Below, piece by piece: positions 34,341-44,560 of a stretch of DNA of 64,000 nt (position 1 is the stretch's first letter; each line of letters begins with the position of its first letter). The position numbers and the translations under genes were made by a program. Origin of the DNA: Bos javanicus (lineage: Eukaryota; Chordata; Mammalia; Artiodactyla; Bovidae); NCBI RefSeq assembly GCF_032452875.1, contig NC_083869.1:78734501-78798500 (forward strand), read 5' to 3'. Under the pieces are notes generated by a model. It was not told where the DNA came from and did no database searches. It worked only from the letters and a program-made list of their open reading frames with translations.

Positions 34341-34669
34341 TTGGGAGTAGGGGGTCATTTTCCAGTGACAAGGGTTTTAACCAAAAATAAATCAATACAG
34401 GTCATGAAAGCACGGATTGGCTGGGCAGCATGGATATTTGGGTTTCCTGGTCACTAATGTCATACTAGATGTAGGGAGCAATAGAGAAGAGAAGATCTGG
34501 GAGACCCCGGGAAGAGGAACCTTGAGATCAGCAAGGAGATCCAAGTCGAATCAAGCATGGCAGGATGGGAACAAGAAATTACTGTTGAAAATCTCTTGGA
34601 ATTTCCCTCCGGCAAAGAAGTTTTTAAATTTATGTTTCCATATTTAAGTACTACGGGAATTTTGTGAAA

Positions 34670-34775
34670 TAGATGTTAATATCCATATATGCTGCATATG
34701 AGCAGATTGAGTCTCAAAGAGGTGAGGACCTTGACGATGACATGTGGCTAATTAAGGAGAAAGTCAGAATGTTCA
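34670..34775 (-). mobile_element. MIR SINE remnant
   Basis: AGATGTTAATATCCATATAT, GAGCAGATTGAGTCTCAAAG and AGGTGAGGACCTTGACGATG fit the antisense MIR core. Confidence 0.6.
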
Positions 34776-35705
34776 CCAGCCTTCCTGGTGAAAGATCATC
34801 TTCCCATGCCCCTGGCTTCAGCACCAAGGAGAGAGAGCAGTGAGAGTCAGCAAGGGGAAGAAGCCGCCTACTTTTCCCATGCTTTCTGGACTCAAAGGTG
34901 TCACTGTGTAGACAGGGTTCCTGGCTCTTGGATTAGTTTGCTTCTGTTTCCCTACCTAGTTTTGTGAAAGAAGACATTTGGTCATTCATTTTTCAAGTCT
35001 ACAAGGCCCATGTAGTAAAGGCTGTAAATTAATTCTCAGTTCCATAGCATTGCATTCCAGAGAGCATAGCTTTACGATGCATCCCTGGAACAATGATGCC
35101 TAACTTTTACTAACCAGAGGTGTTGGATGCAAAAGCCCTGCTCTGTGATGAAGTTAGGCATGTGAAACAGAAAAATAATCAGACCTGTTTGTCTCCTGAT
35201 TTTTTCAAAATATAAGTCTGCTGGATAGGGCTATGAGGCACTGCTTCCTAAGACAGGTCTACTGTATGAAAAATGATGAAAGAAAAAAAGGATAATTTAA
35301 TATGTAATTTGTATCTCATGCCGTAAAGATTAGAGGTGGATACTGCAATACATGAAGTAGAACTTATGGAAATAGATGAAGAGGGGGTTTTAGTGAGTGG
35401 ACGAGAAAATAATCCCATAAAGGTGTATCCTGGGGGCATAGACACACCAATTAGCCATAGACTGGGGTCTCAGTCATGTGGGTTGTGAGGTCAGGCATTT
35501 GACTCTTGACAACACTCAAAGCAAGACAGGATATCAGTTTCTTAGCCATTCCTCATCAGGGCCAGCCATCCAAGCAGAGACCAGAAAAAAGAAAATCCTC
35601 ATTAGGAGGATCTGAAGTCAGGCAAGGAGATGAGAGAAGGGGTCCTCAACTGTACCCCAACAGGCTCTAAAATGGGCACTGGAAAGGCAAGGAGCAAAGC
35701 CGTTT
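34776..35705. other. Unique sequence, nothing recognised
   Basis: No gene or clear repeat is recognised. The frame at 35248-35445 (minus) has no known family. Confidence 0.45.
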
Positions 35706-35719
35706 CTAATCTTAAAAAG

Positions 35720-36149
35720 ACACCTGTATGTGTCAGTCCCAATGTCCTAAATCATTCTACTCTCACCATCCCCTCAGTGTCCATATGCTTCTTCTAAATG
35801 TCTGTCTCTATTTCTGCTCTGCAAATAAAACCAACTATACCATTTTTTTCTAGATTCCACATATATGCATTAATAAACAATATTTGTTTTTCTCTTTCTG
35901 ACTTATTTCAACTGTATGACAGTCTCTAGGTCCATCCATGTCTATCCTGCTATATATAAAATAGATAACTAGTGAAACCTACCATATAGCACAATGAGCT
36001 GTACTCAATGCTCTGTGGTGAACTAAATGGGAAGGAAATCCAAAAAAGAAGGGATATATGTATATGCATTGCTGTACAGCAGACACTAACACAACATTGT
36101 AAAGCAACTACTCCTAGTAAAAAAAAAAAAAAAAAAAGGAAGAAGAAGC
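35720..36149 (+). mobile_element. L1 3' end with inverted 5' part
   Basis: 35720-35950 is antisense L1 3'UTR text (AGATTCCACATATATGCATT, GACAGTCTCTAGGTCCATCC). 35951-36120 is the next consensus part in sense (AAATAGATAACTAGTG, ACACAACATTGTAAAGCAAC), ending in a poly(A) run at 36120-36137. The inverted part stops where the sense part starts. Probable imperfect duplication: CTAATCTTAAAAAG (35706-35719) and CTAAATCTGAAAAAG (36150-36164). Confidence 0.8.
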
Positions 36150-36469
36150 CTAAATCTGAAAAAGCCAAACTCATGGAAATAGCAGAATAGTGGTTACCAG
36201 TGGCTGGGAGTGGGGTACCTGGGGAGATATTGATGAAAGAGTACAAACTCTCAGCTGTAAATAAATAAGATCTGGATATCTAATGTATAATATGGTACTC
36301 TAATTAACAATACAATATTATATACATGGAAGCTTTTAAGATAGTAGGTTTTAAATGCTATAACACACACACAAAATCATAATTATCTGAAAAAATGAAG
36401 ACTTTAACCTCATTGTGGTAATTATTTTGTAATGTATATAATCAGTACATTGTCCACTTTGAACTTATA
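36150..36469 (+). mobile_element. Old L1 (L1M) 3'UTR
   Basis: AACTCATGGAAATAGCAGAA, GTGGTTACCAGTGGCTGGGA and ATTGTGGTAATTATTTTGTA match the L1M 3'UTR. The previous L1 inserted at its left edge and an L1 tip at its right edge. Confidence 0.72.
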
Positions 36470-36611
36470 TGTCTTTTGTTTTTTATTTAATTTATTTATT
36501 TTAATTGGAGGCTGATTTCTTTACAATATTGGGGTGGTTTTTGTCATATATTGACATGAATCAGCCATGGGTGTACGTGTCACACCATCCTGAACCCCCC
36601 TCCCACCTCTC
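36470..36611 (-). mobile_element. Short ruminant L1 3'-end insertion
   Basis: T-rich tail, then ATTGGAGGCTGATTTCTTTA and GAATCAGCCATGGGTGTACG, the reverse complement of the last 130 or so bases of ruminant L1. Duplication TGAACTTATA (36460-36469 and 36612-36621). Confidence 0.85.
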
Positions 36612-36711
36612 TGAACTTATAATATGCTATATATTAATAGTATCTCAATACAATGGGAGGAGTAATTCTAACTGTGTTCCTCATTAATGGCACATGTGTA
36701 GTGAGTGGGGC

Positions 36712-36890
36712 TTCCTAGGCTTCTACATTGCAGGCAGATTCTTTACCAAATGAGCCACCAGGGAAGCCCAAGAATACTGGAGTGGGTAGCCTATCACTTC
36801 TCCATGGAATTTTCATGACCCAGGAATCAAACCAGGTCTCCTGCATTACAGGAGGATTCTTTACCAGCTGAATTACCAGGGAATCCCATA
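36712..36890 (-). mobile_element. Bov-tA SINE with two tRNA-derived heads
   Basis: Antisense tRNA-like ends occur twice: TCTTTACCAAATGAGCCACC and TCTTTACCAGCTGAATTACC, separated by a short Bov-A piece. This is the compound Bov-tA arrangement, truncated. Confidence 0.82.
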
Positions 36891-37211
36891 TTTCTCATAG
36901 TTATTTATAATTATTTTAAAAAATGTGTAGAGGACTTTCATTGTCAGTAACTGTGAAGAAATCTGGGGTTGAACATACTGAAGATTTCTCAAAACTTTTA
37001 ATATATTGATGTGTATTCTGAATTTCAAAGAGGGTACATGAAGCATTTCTTGTGTTTATTGGAAAATAGAATAGTTCATTTTTTTTCCAACTCAAATATA
37101 AATGAGACACTCTAGGAAACTGGGCTTAAACATTCTGGATAATTAAAGAATTTAAGGCCCATGCCTCCATTTATCTCATCTTGAAAAATTGTCTCCTAAA
37201 AGTATTCATGT
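36891..37211. other. Unique sequence, nothing recognised
   Basis: AT-rich, no gene. A short antisense frame at 36916-37110 has no known family. Confidence 0.45.
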
Positions 37212-37972
37212 TGTTGTTCAGTCACTAAGTCATGCCCAAATCTTTACAACCCCATGAACCGCAGTAACACGAGCTTCCCTGTCTTCCACTATCTCCCCAA
37301 GTTTGCTCAAACTCATGTCCATTGAGTCAGTGATGCCATCCAACCATCTCATCCTCTGTCACCCCTTTCTCCTCTTGCCCTCAATCTTTCCCAGCATAAG
37401 AGTCTTTTGCAATGAGTCAACTCTTTGAAGCAACTGGCCAAAGTATTGGAATTTCAGTATCAGTTCTTCCAAAGAATATTCAGGGTTGTTTGCCTTTAGG
37501 ATTGACTGGCTTGATCTCCTTGCTGCCCAAGGGACTCTCAAGAGTCTTCTCCAGGACCATAGCTCAAAAGCATCAATTCTTCAGCACTCAGCATTCTTTA
37601 CAGCCCAACTCTCACCTCCATACATAACTACTAGAAAACTACTAGCTTTGACTGGAAGGACCTTTGTTAATAAAGTGTTGTCTCTTCTTTTTAATATGCT
37701 GTCTAGGTTGTTATAACTTTACTTCCAAGGAGCAGGGGTCTTTTAATTTCATGGCTGCAGTCACCATCAGCAGTGATTTTGGAGACCAAGAAAATAAAAT
37801 CTATCACTGTTTCCACTTTTTCCCCACCAATTTGTGACGAAGTGATGGGACCGGATGCCATGATCTTCCTTTTTTGAATGCTGAGCTTTAAACCAGCTTT
37901 TTCACTCTCCTCTTTCACCTTCATCAAGAGACTCTTTAGTCCCTCTTTGCTTTCTGCTATTAAAGAGTAGTC
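37212..37972 (-). mobile_element. BovB, 5'-truncated
   Basis: Antisense copy starting with TTGTTGTTCAGTCACTAAG and ending upstream of the thumb region. The frame at 37703-38038 reads LIAESKEGLKSLLMKVKEESEKAGLKLSIQK, the BovB region just after the YADD box, which is absent. It is truncated within the RT and diverged. Confidence 0.88.
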
Positions 37973-38019
37973 ATAGTGTATGGTAATTGTTTGCATCCCA
38001 GTCTCTCCATAGACCTTTG

Positions 38020-38160
38020 CTGTCAAGCTGGTGACCACTAGCTACATGTGGCTCTTAAGCATGTGAAATGTGACTGGTTTAAATTGAGATGTGCTGTGAG
38101 TGACTGGGAAATTACTAGAAGTATATATGTGTCTTGCATATATTTCCATTGGACAGCATT
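38020..38160 (+). mobile_element. hAT-like MITE remnant
   Basis: CACTAGCTACATGTGGCTCT, GAAATGTGACTGGTTTAAAT and TTCCATTGGACAGCATTA follow a known mammalian hAT MITE order. The family name is uncertain. Confidence 0.6.
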
Positions 38161-38169
38161 ACCTAGGCT

Positions 38170-38894
38170 ATTTGAGTGTGGGAATCTTATCTATCTACGT
38201 ATTCTTGATTAACACCTTCTTGTCATATATTAAATAAGAATTCAATAAATAATTGTTGAATGGACAAAATAGATAAATAAGTAAAGCCCTATCCATAAAT
38301 ACTTGCTTCACTTAAAGCCTGATACCAAATGCAGGGAAGTTAATTACTTTACAATATTGTATTGATTTTGCCATACATCTCACCTGAAACTTAAAAGGCT
38401 CTTTCTACTTATAAACAATCTCTTCACTGATATAAATACCTCATTTGCATGTATGATATATATCCCTTAAATTGTTTTTACATATCCTGGAAGCTAAGTC
38501 TCTAAGAAATAACATTTAGAAGAATTCAGAATTCTTGATATGAAACCATTTGCCACATTTGGGAATCCTGCTTATGAGCCAGTTCATGTAATTATACGGC
38601 AATTTCTTTATTCTATAACTCCCTGAATCTCCAAAGCCTTGTCTTGTACTCACAGATCTAGACTTTGGAAAGTGTTCTCTCAAGCAAGGTTCCAATTGCT
38701 GTAATAGCCCACCCTCCAGACAATGCTCTGATCTTCTTCTGTAACACTGACTGGGTCTTGGGCAAGTCTCAGCAATCTTTGAAATCTAGATAATAGCATG
38801 TGCCATTACTACCAGGTACTTGAAGTAGTGACTTAACAAAAGGAAGGAAGAAGCTGTGTAAACCACCAAATGTGAATAAGATGTGAAGTACTAC
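38170..38894. other. Mostly unique sequence; short L1 tip at 38341-38378
   Basis: TAATTACTTTACAATATTGT followed by ATTGATTTTGCCATACAT is the antisense tip of a ruminant L1, about 40 bp. Around it no gene or other repeat is recognised. Confidence 0.55.
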
Positions 38895-39062
38895 ATATAA
38901 GGGACACAGGTTCAATCCCTGGGTCAGGAAGATCCCATGGAGGAGGGCATGGAAACCCACTCCAGTATTTTTGCCTGGAGAATCCCATGGCTAGAGGAGC
39001 CTGGCAGGTTGCTCTCCATAGGGTTGCACAGAGTCAGACACAGCTGAAGGGACTTAGCACAC
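38895..39062 (+). mobile_element. Bov-tA SINE, head partly missing
   Basis: Starts at AAGGGACACAGGTTCAATCC, the second half of the tRNA-derived head, then the Bov-A part through GAGTCAGACACAGCTGAAGG and CTTAGCACACAC. Confidence 0.85.
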
Positions 39063-39065
39063 ACT

Positions 39066-39688
39066 CAGTCACTTCAGTTCAGTCACTCAGTTGTGTCCTC
39101 CTCTTTGTGACCACATTAACTACAGCATGACAGGCTTCCCTGTCCATCACCAACTTCTGGAGCTTACTCAAACTCATGTCCATTGAGTCAGTGATGCCAT
39201 GAGTGTTTTCAAATAAGTCAGTTCTTTGCATCAGGTGACCAAAGTATTGGAGTTTCAGCTTCAGCATCAGTCATTCCAATGACTATTTAGGACTGATTTC
39301 CTTTAGGATGGACTGGTTGGATCTTCTTGTAGTCCAGGGGACTCTCAAGAGTCTCCAACATCACAGTTCAAAAACATCAATTCTGACTACTGGAAAAAAC
39401 ATAGCTTTGACTAGACAGACATTTTCTGGCAAAGTAATGTCTCTGCTTTTTAATATGCTGTCTAGGTTGGTCATAACTTTTCTTCCAAGGAGCAAGCATT
39501 TTTTTAATTTCATGGCTGCAGTCACTATCTGCAGTGATTTTGGAGCCCCCCAAAATAGAAGTTTCTCACTGTTTCCATTGTTTCCCAGTCTATTTGCCAT
39601 GAAGTGATGGAACTGGATGCCATGATCTTAATTTTCTGAATGTTGAGTTTTAAGCCAACATTTTTACTTTCCTCTTTCCGTTTCATCC
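39066..39688 (-). mobile_element. BovB, 5'-truncated (left arm of a head-to-head pair)
   Basis: Antisense 3' tail at the left (CAGTTCAGTCACTCAGTTG), through the C-terminal region, to GTTGAGTTTTAAGCCAAC at the right. About 60 consensus bases are missing near 39199. It meets a sense BovB at 39689, both truncated ends touching. Confidence 0.87.
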
Positions 39689-40013
39689 CTTGAACTGCAA
39701 GGAGATAAAACTAGTCAATCCTTTGAAATCAGTCCTGAATATTCATTAGAGGGACTGATGCTGAAACTGAAACTGCAATATTTTGGCCACCTGATGAGAA
39801 GAAGTAACTCATTGGAAAAGAACCTGATGCTGGGAAAGATTGAAGACAGGAGGAGAAGGGGACAACAGAGGATGAGATGGTTGGATGACATCACCAACTC
39901 AATGGACGTGAATTTGAGCAAGCTCCAGGAGCTGGTGATGGACAGAGAAGTCTGGTGTGCTGCAGTCCACGGGGTTGCAAAGAGTCGGACATAACTGAGT
40001 GATTGAACTGACT
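39689..40013 (+). mobile_element. BovB, 5'-truncated (right arm of a head-to-head pair)
   Basis: Starts at CTTGAACTGCAAGGAGATA and ends with the 3' tail GACATAACTGAGTGATTG. Its frame (39758-39994) keeps LQYFGHLMRRSNSLEKNLML and RWLDDITNSMD, the conserved BovB C-terminus. With the left arm it makes an inverted repeat of about 300 bp. Confidence 0.87.
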
Positions 40014-40149
40014 GATTAGTAGATGATATTTAATATATTTCTTTTCTCAGGAGATGCATTGGCTATGTGGATTTTAGTAAGATGTTTAAATTGAGGCCCT
40101 ATAGAGCAGTGATTAAATGCAAGACTGTTGATTAAGATCAACTAAGGTT

Positions 40150-40602
40150 TTGTTGTACATTGAAAAACTGACCAAGTTTTTCCCATTTCATCAAGAGGTA
40201 AAGTCTGTTTCTCTGTCTTTTGCATATGGGTTATGTGACTGGCTTTAGCCAATGCATTACTAGCTGTAATATGAGATATGAACAATAAACTGCTAGTGAG
40301 GTTTATCCTTTTGCCTTTTGAGGATTGCTTCAAACCCTCTGAAGAAGAAGCCTGGGGAAGCCTACAGAGGATGATGGACATGGTACCTCATCACTCTCAT
40401 TGTTTCAGCCAAATGTCAGACATATGAGACCATTCTAGACCATCCAACCACTGACCAGCCTGTAACCTCATCACAGACACATGAAAGAACTGGAAAACTT
40501 CCCAGGAAACAACAGAACACATAAGCTAAGTAAATGGTTATTGTTTTTTATTGTGTTCTGGGTTGGTTTGTAATGCAAGAAATGGGAACTGATACAGAAG
40601 CA
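40150..40602 (+). mobile_element. MLT1-like LTR
   Basis: GGGTTATGTGACTGGCTTTA, GACCATTCTAGACCATCCAA and CATAAGCTAAGTAAATGGTT, ending AATGGGAACTGATACAG, match an MLT1-type LTR from the TGTGACTGGCTTT region to its end. Solo and old, no viral genes. Confidence 0.75.
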
Positions 40603-40621
40603 TTTAAAAGTGGGGTGCTAC

Positions 40622-40951
40622 TGGGCTTCTCTGGTAGCTCGGCTGGTAAAGAATACACCTGCAATGCAGGAGACCCTGGTTCAATTCCTGGGTTGGGAAA
40701 ATCTCCTGGAAAAGGGATAGGCTACCCACTCCAGTATTCTTGGGCTTCCTTGGTGACTCAGATTGGTAAAGAACCTGCCTGCAATGTGAAATATCTGGGT
40801 TCAGTCCCTGGGTTGGGAAGATCACCTGGAGAAGGGCATAGAAACCACTCCGGTATTCTTACCTGGAGAATCCCCATAGACAGAGGAGCCTGGCAGACTG
40901 AAGTCCATGGAGTCACAAAGAGTCAGACATGACTGAGTGACTAAGCACACA
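40622..40951 (+). mobile_element. Bov-tA2-type SINE (two heads)
   Basis: Two tRNA-derived heads in tandem: GGGCTTCTCTGGTAGCTCGG and GGGCTTCCTTGGTGACTCAG, each followed by Bov-A text, closing with GAGTCAGACATGACTGAGTG. The heads keep box-B-like GGTTCAATTCC and GGTTCAGTCCC, remnants of the internal RNA polymerase III promoter. Confidence 0.9.
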
Positions 40952-41140
40952 TTCATGGAGTGCAACCATTAAAAACAAGTCCTCAAACACAGGGCATTGA
41001 CTTTGCAACTGGACAGTGGATGGAGACAGGGAAGCAGTGGGGAAATACTTAGCAAAGGCAGCAAACTTCCAGTGGAGGCTAGTCAACAGAGGAGGAAACT
41101 ACTAGAGAAGCTGAAAAAATACCGACACCTTTTGCATAAT

Positions 41141-41208
41141 CAGTTCAGTTCAGTTCAGTCGCTCAGTCATGTCCGACTCTTTGCGACCCCATGAACCGCA
41201 GCACGCCA
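41141..41208 (-). mobile_element. Very short BovB 3' tip
   Basis: About 70 bp of antisense BovB tail (CAGTTCAGTTCAGTTCAGTC through CATGAACCGCAGCACGCC). An L1 tip follows immediately. Confidence 0.85.
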
Positions 41209-41215
41209 GCAATTT

Positions 41216-41309
41216 TTAAATTAATTTATTTATTTTAATTAGAAGCTAATTACTTTACAATATTGTGGTGGGTTTTGCCATACATCAACATGAATCAGCC
41301 ACAGGTGGA
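41216..41309 (-). mobile_element. Short ruminant L1 3' tip
   Basis: T-rich run then TTAGAAGCTAATTACTTTAC and ATCAACATGAATCAGCCACA. The flanking AGCAATTT (41208-41215 and 41310-41317) is a short target duplication. It landed in the end of the small BovB. Confidence 0.82.
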
Positions 41310-41548
41310 AGCAATTTGAAAAGTTGTTGCCTGGAGTAAACTGAAGATGGATTACAGTCTTGACAGAGAGAGCAGCTAAACAAAGAACAAACACAAGTTT
41401 GACAACATATAGAATTACTCATACTTGTTGGGCTGGAATATAAGATCAAAACAAAATTTGACTGTAGGTTTCTTAGTTAAGGCTTCTGAAAGATTTACCA
41501 AGGTATCCCTTTCACCAAAACAAAAAATTTCTGTGTATCATAAGGTTG

Positions 41549-41764
41549 GGCTCCCCAGGTAGCACTAGTGGTAAAGAGTCTACCTGCCAATGCAAGAGAC
41601 ATAAGAGATGTGAGTTCAATCCCTGGCTCAGGAAGAGACCCAAAACATGGCAACCCACTCCAGTATTCTTGTCTGGAGAGTCCTGTGGACAGAGGAACCT
41701 GACAGCCTACAGTCCACAGGATCACAAAGAGTCAGACACTACTGAAGTGACTTAGCACAGCACA
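41549..41764 (+). mobile_element. Bov-tA SINE
   Basis: Head GGGCTCCCCAGGTAGCACTA, box-B-like GAGTTCAATCCC, then Bov-A through GAGTCAGACACTACTGAAGT and ACTTAGCACAGCAC. Moderately diverged. Confidence 0.88.
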
Positions 41765-42533
41765 TCTTAAGGTTATTTTCTTACAGAAAGCTATTTCCAA
41801 GATAACTAGTTGCAAACCTACAAGAGGGAAGTCTGCACTTAATTCTGGGTATAACTTTCACTGCATGGGTTGGAATATGATCTGATGAATAAAGAGTCCA
41901 CAGTATTTTTAAAGAGTTGAATTAATAATAGCAAAGGGCAATTATCTTGAACAACAAGGTTCAAGATTGTTCAAAATCCAGAACACCCCTAATGCTCTAT
42001 GAAAAGCAGGACTTAGGCCGAGAAAGTTACTCACAGTAAAGGAAAACCTCCTGAGAAGGCAAGCTAAGAGTCTAGAGTAAGAATCTACACAAGCAAGAAA
42101 AATCAACCTCTAACTTGGACCAAAATTTCTTCAGCTCATACACATAACTATGAGCTAAATTTATTATTGTTTTAAGCCACTATGAGATGTTTAGTCACAG
42201 AGCAGAATCTAACTGATAGATCTTTGCATTTTGGCGCCTCAGTTTCCTGAAATAACTGTCACCACTGTGTCACTTTAGACAAAAATGAATTTGCTCTTTT
42301 TAATTTTTAGTCTTCAGAAACATAAAATAAGACTAGTATAGAGACTCCATAAATTTTTTGTGTGCCAATGATATACTACATGACCTGGGTTCTGTTCAAA
42401 AGTTTGATTTCTTTAAAAATTACAATGATTGTATTATTATTTTATGATCTTCCATTTTTCCATCTGTGCAGGATGATAATAATCATCTTCTCTTGATTTT
42501 GAAAAAATAAGAATACCTTGAAAAAGTAGAACC
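41765..42533. other. Unique sequence with an MLT1-like LTR end at 42095-42222
   Basis: CATAACTATGAGCTAAATTT, GTTTTAAGCCACTATGAGAT and CAGAATCTAACTGATAG match the 3' end of an MLT1-type LTR in sense. The rest shows no gene. Confidence 0.6.
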
Positions 42534-42546
42534 AATATGTCTGGTT

Positions 42547-42968
42547 GCTGCTGCTGCTGCTGCTAAGTCACTTCAGTTGTGTCCGACTCTGTGCAACCCC
42601 ATAGACGGAAGCCCACCAGGCTCCCCCGTCCCTGGGATTCTCCAGGCAAGAACACTGGAGCGGGTTGCCATTTCCTTCTCCAATGCATAAAAGAGAAAAG
42701 TGAAAGTGAAGTCGCTCAGTCGTGTCCGACTCTTAGCGACCCCATGAACTGCAGCCTACCAGGCTCCTCCATCCATGGGATTTTCCAGGCAAGAGTACTG
42801 GAGTGGGGTGCCATTTCCTTCTCCAATGCATAAAAGAGAAAAGTGAAAGTGAAGTCGCTCAGTCGTGTCCGACTCTTAGCGACCCCATGAACTGCAGCCT
42901 ACCAGGCTCCTCCATCCATGGGATTTTCCAGGCAAGAGTACTGGAGTGGGGTGCCATTGCCTTCTCCG
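42547..42968 (+). mobile_element. Bov-A2 SINE with an extra tandem monomer
   Basis: The first monomer is followed by two near-identical second monomers: bases 42681-42823 repeat at 42824-42966 with a period of 143. One duplication, AAT(A/G)TGTCTGGTT, flanks the whole (42534-42546 and 42969-42981), so the three-monomer form lies within one insertion site. The first copy keeps TTTCCTTCTCC and the last TTGCCTTCTCC. Confidence 0.93.
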
Positions 42969-43189
42969 AATGTGTCTGGTTAGAGATCAATAAATCATAT
43001 TGCAATCAAGCATGTGGTTGTGACCTTAACTGCTGTTATCTTTTCTGACATGGAAAGAAGTACATTTTTCAGAGTAAAAAAATACATAAATAAATAAGGC
43101 TGTACATATCTCTTTTCTAAATTTCAAATGTGGACTAGTAATCTGAATAAATAACTGCATGCTGTATTAGGAATGCCCTATGTCTTTAT

Positions 43190-43403
43190 AAGGGGCTTTC
43201 CTGGTGATTCAGTGGCAAAGAAGCTGCTTGCCAATGCAGGAGACACAACAGGTTGATCCCTGAGTGAGGAAGATCCCCTGGAGAAGGAAATACAGTCCAC
43301 TCCAGTATTCTTGCCAGGAGAATCACATTAACAGAGAGGCCTTGCAGGCTATAGTCCATGGGGTTGCAAAGAGTTGGACACAATTTAGCAACTACATAAA
43401 GCA
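43190..43403 (+). mobile_element. Bov-tA SINE
   Basis: Head GGGGCTTTCCTGGTGATTCA through GAGTTGGACACAATTTAGCA, with a perfect duplication ATGTCTTTAT (43180-43189 and 43404-43413). Confidence 0.92.
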
Positions 43404-43634
43404 ATGTCTTTATGAATATAATTCCCATGGTTCCAGACACTACTCTTTCCAGGATTCATTTCTGCCCCTGTGAATTCACCCCTACTTTTCCCCAGAATTA
43501 TCTCAATTTTCCAGCAGTTTCTGTTCACTCCTCTTGCAAACCAGCACTCCACCTTCTATCATCTGTACTGCCACCCACCACAGGAAGAAGCACCTTTCAA
43601 CACACTCACGGATTTACAGAAAGAACTTAAGGTT

Positions 43635-43845
43635 ACCAGGGGAGAAGAGGTGGGGAGGGATAGATTGTGAGTTTGGGATTGACATGTATAAACTGCTATA
43701 TTTAAAACAACCTAAATGGACCCAAAAAGACTTTGAAAAGAATAGATACATGTATATGTATAATTGGATCATTTTGCTTTGCAGAAGAAACTAATACAAC
43801 ATTGTAAACCAACTATACTGGAATAAATTTTTTTTTAATAAATAA
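43635..43845 (+). mobile_element. L1 3' end, internally shortened
   Basis: TACCAGGGGAGAAGAGGTGG, GAGTTTGGGATTGACATGTA and ACAACATTGTAAACCAACTA match an artiodactyl L1 3'UTR in sense. A T-run and A-rich tail follow. Confidence 0.75.
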
Positions 43846-44357
43846 AATAAATAAGCATTCTTCAAGTGCATGGACATTCAAACCCAAACCACAGGGGAGA
43901 AAATGCCTCAGGGGGAGGATGACAATCAGGAGACCACAATCAAAGGAGATAAGGAAACACAAAGGGAGACTTCTGAGGGTTCCCTGGAAAAGAAATATGA
44001 GAGAACATGCAGTGATGCTGACTAAACAGTGCCTGCAGATAGCACGTGGGAGGCACCAAGGAAAGGGTATATGTCTATGACTGCGCAGTGATCTGTGAGT
44101 GCTCTCTGAAGGAGAGAAATTGGAAGAGACTTGAAAACAGGTATTATTGAAATGGACATTCATACTCATTTGATAATTATTTAATGAGTACCTGCTGTGA
44201 GCAAGGTATTATGTTACTTAATGAGTGAATAATAAGCAATGTTAATAATAATGACTTCCCTTCGTGTTGCATTTTCTAATTCATAATTCAATCAGGAATC
44301 ATAGTGTGAACATCAGAGAAGGAAAGGAAAGGGCTGGATGAGAACTGGAGTGGACTG
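43846..44357. other. Mostly unique; possible L2 end at 44160-44225
   Basis: TGATAATTATTTAATGAGTA followed by CCTGCTGTGAGCAAGG resembles the antisense L2 3' end. The antisense frame at 43813-44169 (118 codons) has no family I recognise. Confidence 0.45.
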
Positions 44358-44560
44358 AACACCTACTTCTGTGTTCCTAGTCCTGTGCTAGCATTTGACA
44401 TCAATGATTTCACGGAAACCACTCTTGGAGTCCCGTTCAATCATTATCTTCATTGGGGGTTGAAGAAAAGTAAATCAAGAAAGATATTAGGTGACCTATG
44501 TTATGGAGCTTATGCTGGTAGAACTGGAAACTGAAGTGAGATTTGAGCTTCTCCAAACCA
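44358..44560 (-). mobile_element. MIR SINE remnant
   Basis: CACCTACTTCTGTGTTCCTA, then CATCAATGATTTCACGGAAA and GTAGAACTGGAAACTGAAGT follow antisense MIR with heavy divergence. Confidence 0.55.

Noticed and set aside
42681..42966. Tandem repeat resembling an array of spaced repeats
   Set aside because: It is two contiguous Bov-A monomers inside one SINE, with no unique spacers; not a CRISPR-like array.
43813..44169. 118-codon antisense frame as a host exon
   Set aside because: No domain, and its C-terminal end overlaps an L1 tail; no splice context could be supported.
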